Assembly: GCA_024349245.1 (NCBI GenBank) | Contig: JALDNG010000867.1 | Location: 1 to 64,000 of the forward strand | Origin: Neodontobutis hainanensis | Lineage: Eukaryota > Chordata > Actinopteri > Gobiiformes > Odontobutidae | Length of the DNA: 64,000 nt | Direction: 5' to 3' | Translations under genes and position numbers: made by a program | Shown here: in pieces, positions 59,301 to 64,000 of the stretch | Layout: each line of letters starts with the position of its first letter | How positions within the stretch are numbered: position 1 is the first letter of the stretch | Notes under the pieces: generated by a model | Told to the model about the DNA's origin: nothing | Databases searched by the model: none | What the model saw: only the letters and a program-made list of their open reading frames with translations

Positions 59301-61217
59301 ACAGAGTGACTAGAGGAGGCAGAGGATACAGAGAGACCAGAGGAGGCAGAGGCCACAGAGAGACGAGAGGAAGCAGAGGAGGCAGAGAGACCAGAGGAGG
59401 CAGAGGCCACAGAAAGATCAGAGGAGGCAGAAAGTCCAGAGGAGGCACAGGCAATATTGAGACCAGTGGAGGAAGAGAGACCAGAGGGGGCATAGGAGGC
59501 AGACAGACAAAAGAAGGCAGAGGCCAGAGAGAGACCAGAGGAGGCAGAGGCCACAGAGAGACCAGAGGAGGCAGAGGAGGCAGAGAGACCAGAGGAGACA
59601 GAGGCCACCAAGAGTTCAGAAGAGGCAGAAAGACAGAGAGACCAGAGGAGGCAGAGAGACTAAAGGATGAGAAGGCAGAGAGTCCAGAGGAGACAGAGGC
59701 CACAGAGAGACCTGAGGAGGCAGAGGAATAGAGAGACAAGAGGAGGCAGAGGCCAAAGAGTGACCAGAAGAGGCAGAGGCCACAGAGAGACGAGAGGAGG
59801 CAGAGGAGACAGAGAGACCAGTGGAGGCAGGGGAGACAGAGAGACCAGAGGAGGCAGAGGCCACAGAGAGACGAGGAAGCAGAGGAGGCAGAGAGACCAG
59901 AGGAGGCAGAGGCCACAGAAAGACCAGAGGAGACAGAAAGTCCAGAGGAGGCAGAGGCCATAGAGAGACCAGAGAAGGAGGAGGCCACAGAGAGACCAGA
60001 GGGGGCAGAGGGCACAGAGAGTTCAGAGGAGGCAGAGGAGACAGAGAGACCAGAGGAGGCAGAGGTTACAGAGAACCCAGAGCAGGCACAGGCAATAGAG
60101 AGACCAGTGGAGACAGAGAGACCAGAGGGGGCAGAGGAGTCAGAGAGGCAAGAGAAGGCAGAAGCCACAGAGAGACCAGAGGAGGCAGAGGCCACAGAGA
60201 GATCAGAGGAGGCAGAGGAGGCAGCGAGATCGGAGGAGGCAAACGAGAGAGACGAGAGGAAGCAGGGGAGGCAGAGACACTAGAGGAGGCAGAGCCACAG
60301 AAAGACAAGAGGAGGCAGAGAGTCCAGAGGAGGCAGAGGCCACAGAGAGACCAGAAGAGGCAGAGGTCACAGAGAGAGCAGAGGAGGCAGAGGAGGCAGA
60401 GAGAACAGAAAAGGCAGAGGCCATAGACAGACCAGAGGAGGCAGCGCAGACAGAGAGACCAGAGAAGGCAGAGGCCACAGAGAGACCAGAGGAGGCAGAG
60501 GCCACAGAGAGGAAGCAGAGAGGCAGAGAGACCAGAGGAGGCAGAGGCAGAGAGACCAGAGAGGCAGAGGCAGAGAGACCAGAGGAGGCAGAGGACACAG
60601 AGTCACTAGAGGAGGCAGAGGAGACAAAGAGACCAGAAGGCAGAGGCCACAGAGAGACCAGAGGAGGCAGAGGCATTAGAGAGACTAGTGGAGGCAGAGA
60701 GCATAGAGGGCAGAGGAGGCAGAGGCCACGGAGAGACCAGAATAGGCCAAGGAGGCAGAGAGACCAGAGGAGGCATTGGCCACAGAGAGACCAGATGAGG
60801 CTGAGAGACCAGAGAAGGCAGAGGACACAAAGAGACCAGAGGAGGCAGAGGCCACAGAATGACTAGAGGAGGCAGAGGAGGCAGAGAGACCAGAGGAGGC
60901 AGAGGCCACAGAGTGACTAAAGGAGTAAGAGGAGACAAAGAGACCAGAGGAGGCAGAAGCCACAGAGAGACCAGAGGAGGCAGAGGCCATAGAGTGACTA
61001 AAGGAGGCAGAGGCCACAGAGAGACCAGAGGAGGCAGAGGAGGCAGAGAGACCAGAGGAGGCAGAGGAGACAGAGAGACGAGATGAAGCAGGAGAGGCAG
61101 AGAGACTAGAGGAGGCAGAGGCCACAGAAAGACCAGAGGAGACAGAGAGTCCAGAGGAGGCAGAGGCCACAGAGAGACCAGAAGAGGCAGAGGCCACAGA
61201 GAGATCAAAGGAGGCAG
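50391..61217 (+). repeat. 27-bp minisatellite, main block
   Basis: This tandem array has a 27-bp unit made of three 9-bp modules, GAGGAGGCA, GAGGCCACA and GAGAGACCA. Variant units of 18, 36 or 45 bp differ by whole modules. The consensus has no T on the plus strand, no CG and about 78 percent purine. Because 27 is a multiple of three and no frame of the unit contains a stop on either strand, long open frames appear in all six frames, such as 567 codons at 51995-50292 (minus) and 496 codons at 50623-52113 (plus). Frequent frame changes, variants such as GAGTGACTAG and the lack of any non-repetitive domain argue against a gene. About 53.4-56.1 kb is repeated at about 57.4-60.1 kb. Confidence 0.95.
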
Positions 61218-61384
61218 GTTTTTGTTTTTTCTAATGCACCAAGTTGCCAACTTTAGACCATAAAGAAAATTTAGAATAATACCACAGTACTTTGGCCCAT
61301 ACGTAAACAATGAAACATTAAACGAACCCATTAGCTCCAGACTCCAAACCTTCACTAACTGCATCAAGTTTTTGAGATGATAAT
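61218..61384. other. Single-copy-looking AT-rich segment
   Basis: About 167 bp is unrelated to either array or to copy 1 of the degenerate element. It starts GTTTTTGTTTTTTCTAATGC. The minus frame 61367-60606 starts here and runs into the array, so its first residues are accidental. I see no gene. Confidence 0.6.
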
Positions 61385-62414
61385 ATTACATAAATGCATG
61401 CTGGCGGTCACTTCCGAGGTCCGATCAAGTGAAATGAGACCAGAGATATGTCGTCTCTGGAGGCCCTAGGAGGCAGCGTGCAAAATTTGGAGAGGCTACG
61501 ACATTGTTAAGAGAGTCAAATAGTGTTCAGAGGTCAATGGTCAAAACCCGTTATAAGCTGTGTCTTTAGGGGCTGAAACTTTCACTTTGATCTAAAGCCA
61601 GCAGCAACCTTTGATATGTCGTTCTGGAGGCCCAGAGAGCCAGCGGCAGAGGCACAACTACGACATTGGTAAGTCAAAAGGTCAACTAGAGGTATGAGCT
61701 ATATGCCCTGACAAGAAAGGTGTCTTTTGATCATAATTTTTCCCACAGAGAGCTCTAGATATGTGATTCAGGGTTACTCCAGGAGCCAGGGGAAAAATTT
61801 GGGATTCCACATGCCCATTTTGTCAATGTATTCACCCTAGTGGGGGCACTGGCGGTCACTTCGAGGTCCGATCAAGAGAAATGTGGTCTCCTTTTTCGAC
61901 ACAGTGTGGAAGCGTGTGGTTAAAAGGAGGCTACCACATTGTTAAGGGATTGAAAGGTCAAAAAGGGCATGCCTAAAGGCCCAAAAGGAGAGATGTCTTT
62001 TGAGGTCATCATTTTTCTTCCCTTGACTCTAGAGCCAGCCGCCTTGCCTATGTCGTCTGGCCCTGGAGCCAGCGTTTAAAAATTTGGAGAGGCTACGACA
62101 TTGTTAAGGTATCAAATAATGTTCAGGGGTCAATGGTCAGAACCCAGAGGAGGCTGTGTCTTTTGTAGGCTGAAACTTTTGCCTTGCTCTAAAGCCAGCA
62201 GCCTTTGATATGTTGTTCTGGTGGCCCCAGGAGCCAGCGAGGCAAAATTTGGAGAGGCTACGACATTGGTAGAGGCCAAAATGTCAACTAAGAGGCAGGC
62301 GAGCATAGGCCCTGACAAGAAAGGTGTCGATCATAACTCTAGAGCTCTGCGCATATGTGATTCAGGGTTACTCAGGAGCAAATGCCCATTTTGTCAATGT
62401 ATTCACCTAGTTTT
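61385..62414. repeat. Degenerate repeat element, copy 2 (altered)
   Basis: This is a longer copy of the element at 49648, sharing ATTACATAAATGCATGCTGG at its left edge. It continues past the point where copy 1 ends and contains a second cycle of the same monomers (62010-62410). Compared with copy 1 it has many small deletions and many places where the sequence is replaced by words of the surrounding 27-bp array (GAGACCAGAG at about 61437, CAGAGGAGGC near 62145, AGAGGCA near 62292). No gene is seen. Confidence 0.8.
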
Positions 62415-64000
62415 AGAGGCCACAGAAAGTCCAGAGGAGGCAGAGAGACTAGAGGAGGCAGAGGCCACAGAGAGACCAGAAGAGGAGAAGGAGGCAGAGA
62501 GACCAGAAAAGGCAGATGCCACAGAGAGACAAAAAAGGAGGCAGCGGCCACAGAGAGAGCAGAGGAGGCAGAGGAGACAGAGAGACCAGAGGAGGCAGAG
62601 GCCACAGAGAGACTAGAGGAGACAGAGAAGGCAAAGAGATTAGAGGAGGGCAGAGGCCAGAGAGAGACCAGAGGAGGCAGAGGCCAAAGAGAGACCAGTG
62701 GAGGCAGAGGCAACAGAGAGAGCAGTGGAGGCAGAGGAGACAGAGTGACCAGAGGAGGCAGAGGCCACAGAGAGAACAGAGGAGGCAGAGGAGGCAGAGA
62801 GACCAGAGGAGGCAGAAGAGACAGAGAGAACAGAAGAGGCAGAGGCCACAGAAAGACCAGAGGAGGCAGAGTCCAGAGGAGGCTGAGGCTACAGAAAGAC
62901 CAGAGGAGGCATAGGCCACAGAGTGACCAGAGGAGGAAATAAGGCAGAGACCAGAGGAGGCAGAGGCCACCGAGAGATCAGAGCAGGAAGAAAGACAGAG
63001 AGACCAGAGGAGGCAGAGAGATATGAGGATGCAGAGGAGGCAGAGAGACCAGAAAAGGCAAATGCCACAGAGAGACCAGAGGAGGCAGCGGCCACAGAGA
63101 GACCAGAGAAGGCAGAGGCCACAAAGAGACCAGAGGAGGCAGAGGCAACAGAGAGACCAGAGCAGATAGAGAACACGGAGAGATTTGAGGAGACAGAGAA
63201 GGCAGTGAGACTAGAAGAGGCAGAGGCCAGAGAGAGACTAGTGGATGCAGAGGAGACAGATGGACCAGAGGAGGAAGAGGCCACAGAGAGGGCAGAGGAG
63301 GCAGAGGACACAGACAGACCAGAGGAGGCAGAGGACACAGAGAGACCAGAGGAGGCAGTGGAGGTAGAGGACACAGACAGACCAGAGAAGGCAGAGGCCA
63401 CAGAGAGACCAGAGGAGGCAGAGAGACCAGAGGAGGCAGAGGACACAGAGAGACCAGAGGAGGCAGAGGCCACAAAGAGACGAGAGGAAGAAGAGGAGGC
63501 AGAGAGGCCAGAGGAGGCAGAGGCAACAGAAAGACCAAAGGAGACAGAGAGTCCAGAGGAGGCAGAGGCCACAGAGAGACTAGAGGAGGGAGAGTAGGCA
63601 GAGAGACCAGAAAAGGCAGATGCCAGTAAGAGACCAGAGGCCACAGAGAGATCCAGAGAAGGCAGAGGCCAAAGACTGACCAGAGGAGGCAGAGGACACA
63701 GAGAGACCAGAGGAGGCATAGGTCACAGAGAGACCAGTGGAGGCAGAGGCCACAGAGAGACCAGGGAGGCAGAGGCCACAAAGAGAGTAGAGAAGACAGA
63801 GAAGGCAGAGAGACTAAAAGAGGCAGAGGCCGGAGAGAGACCAGAGGAGGCAGAGGCAATAGAGAGACCAGTGGAGGCAGAGAGACCAGAATGGACAGAG
63901 GAGGCAGAGAGACAAGAGAAGGCACAGGCCACAGAGAGACCAGAGGAGGAAGAGGCCACAGAGAGACCAGAGGAGGCAGAGGAAGCAGAAAGACCAGAGG
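62415..64000 (+). repeat. 27-bp minisatellite, second block (runs off the window)
   Basis: This is the same 27-bp unit as the main block. About 63.15-63.7 kb repeats the order of variants at about 50.93-51.5 kb, anchored by GAGCAGATAGAGAACACGG at 50939 and 63160. The array continues beyond the window end. Confidence 0.95.

Overview
The window looks like a teleost fish chromosome. The evidence is a truncated Fc-receptor-like Ig exon, a tRNA-derived SINE with the GCGC...ATATAAAT-type tail common in teleosts, and a decayed vertebrate-type LTR retroelement. No intact protein-coding gene is visible. About 54 kb of the 64 kb is tandem repeat or elements nested in it, and most long open frames here are by-products of repeat composition.

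Layout: (1) 1-371, intron sequence and a 5' piece of an Ig-like exon, cut off inside the exon. (2) About 370-8998, one minus-strand LTR retroelement: a long LTR (7043-8998), a primer-binding-site candidate, a long leader with three CTCF-like motifs, a broken gag, two retropepsin-like domains in tandem, no recognisable reverse transcriptase, the tail of RNase H, and an integrase that stops at the Ig exon. The second LTR is absent. (3) 9001-49647, a 23-bp minisatellite of roughly 1,700 units whose strand orientation flips four times (blocks A1, B1, A2, B2, A3). Nested in it are two LTR-like insertions with 5-bp target duplications (21599-22298 and 35379-35740) and one SINE (30716-31049). (4) 49648-50283, a degenerate repeat of about 155-178-bp monomers, then a 107-bp remnant of the 23-bp array. 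(5) 50391-61217 and 62415-64000, a second, unrelated minisatellite of 27 bp built from 9-bp modules. Its consensus plus strand contains no T and all six frames are open. It is interrupted at 61218-62414 by 167 bp of single-copy-looking DNA and a second, heavily altered copy of the degenerate element.

The most unusual signals are these: the strand flips of the 23-bp array, one on a perfect 12-bp palindrome that was then copied with its flanks, and one on a 4-bp match supplied by the unit's own ACAG-N-CTGT palindrome; the tandem retropepsin arrangement in which the second copy has lost the catalytic motif; a paralogous empty site that documents one LTR insertion; a near-complete steroid-receptor-type element in each 23-bp unit; and the second copy of the degenerate element, which has apparently been rewritten with words of the neighbouring 27-bp array. 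That last signal could be gene conversion or an assembly or polishing artefact. Family assignments were made by reading motifs, without a database search.
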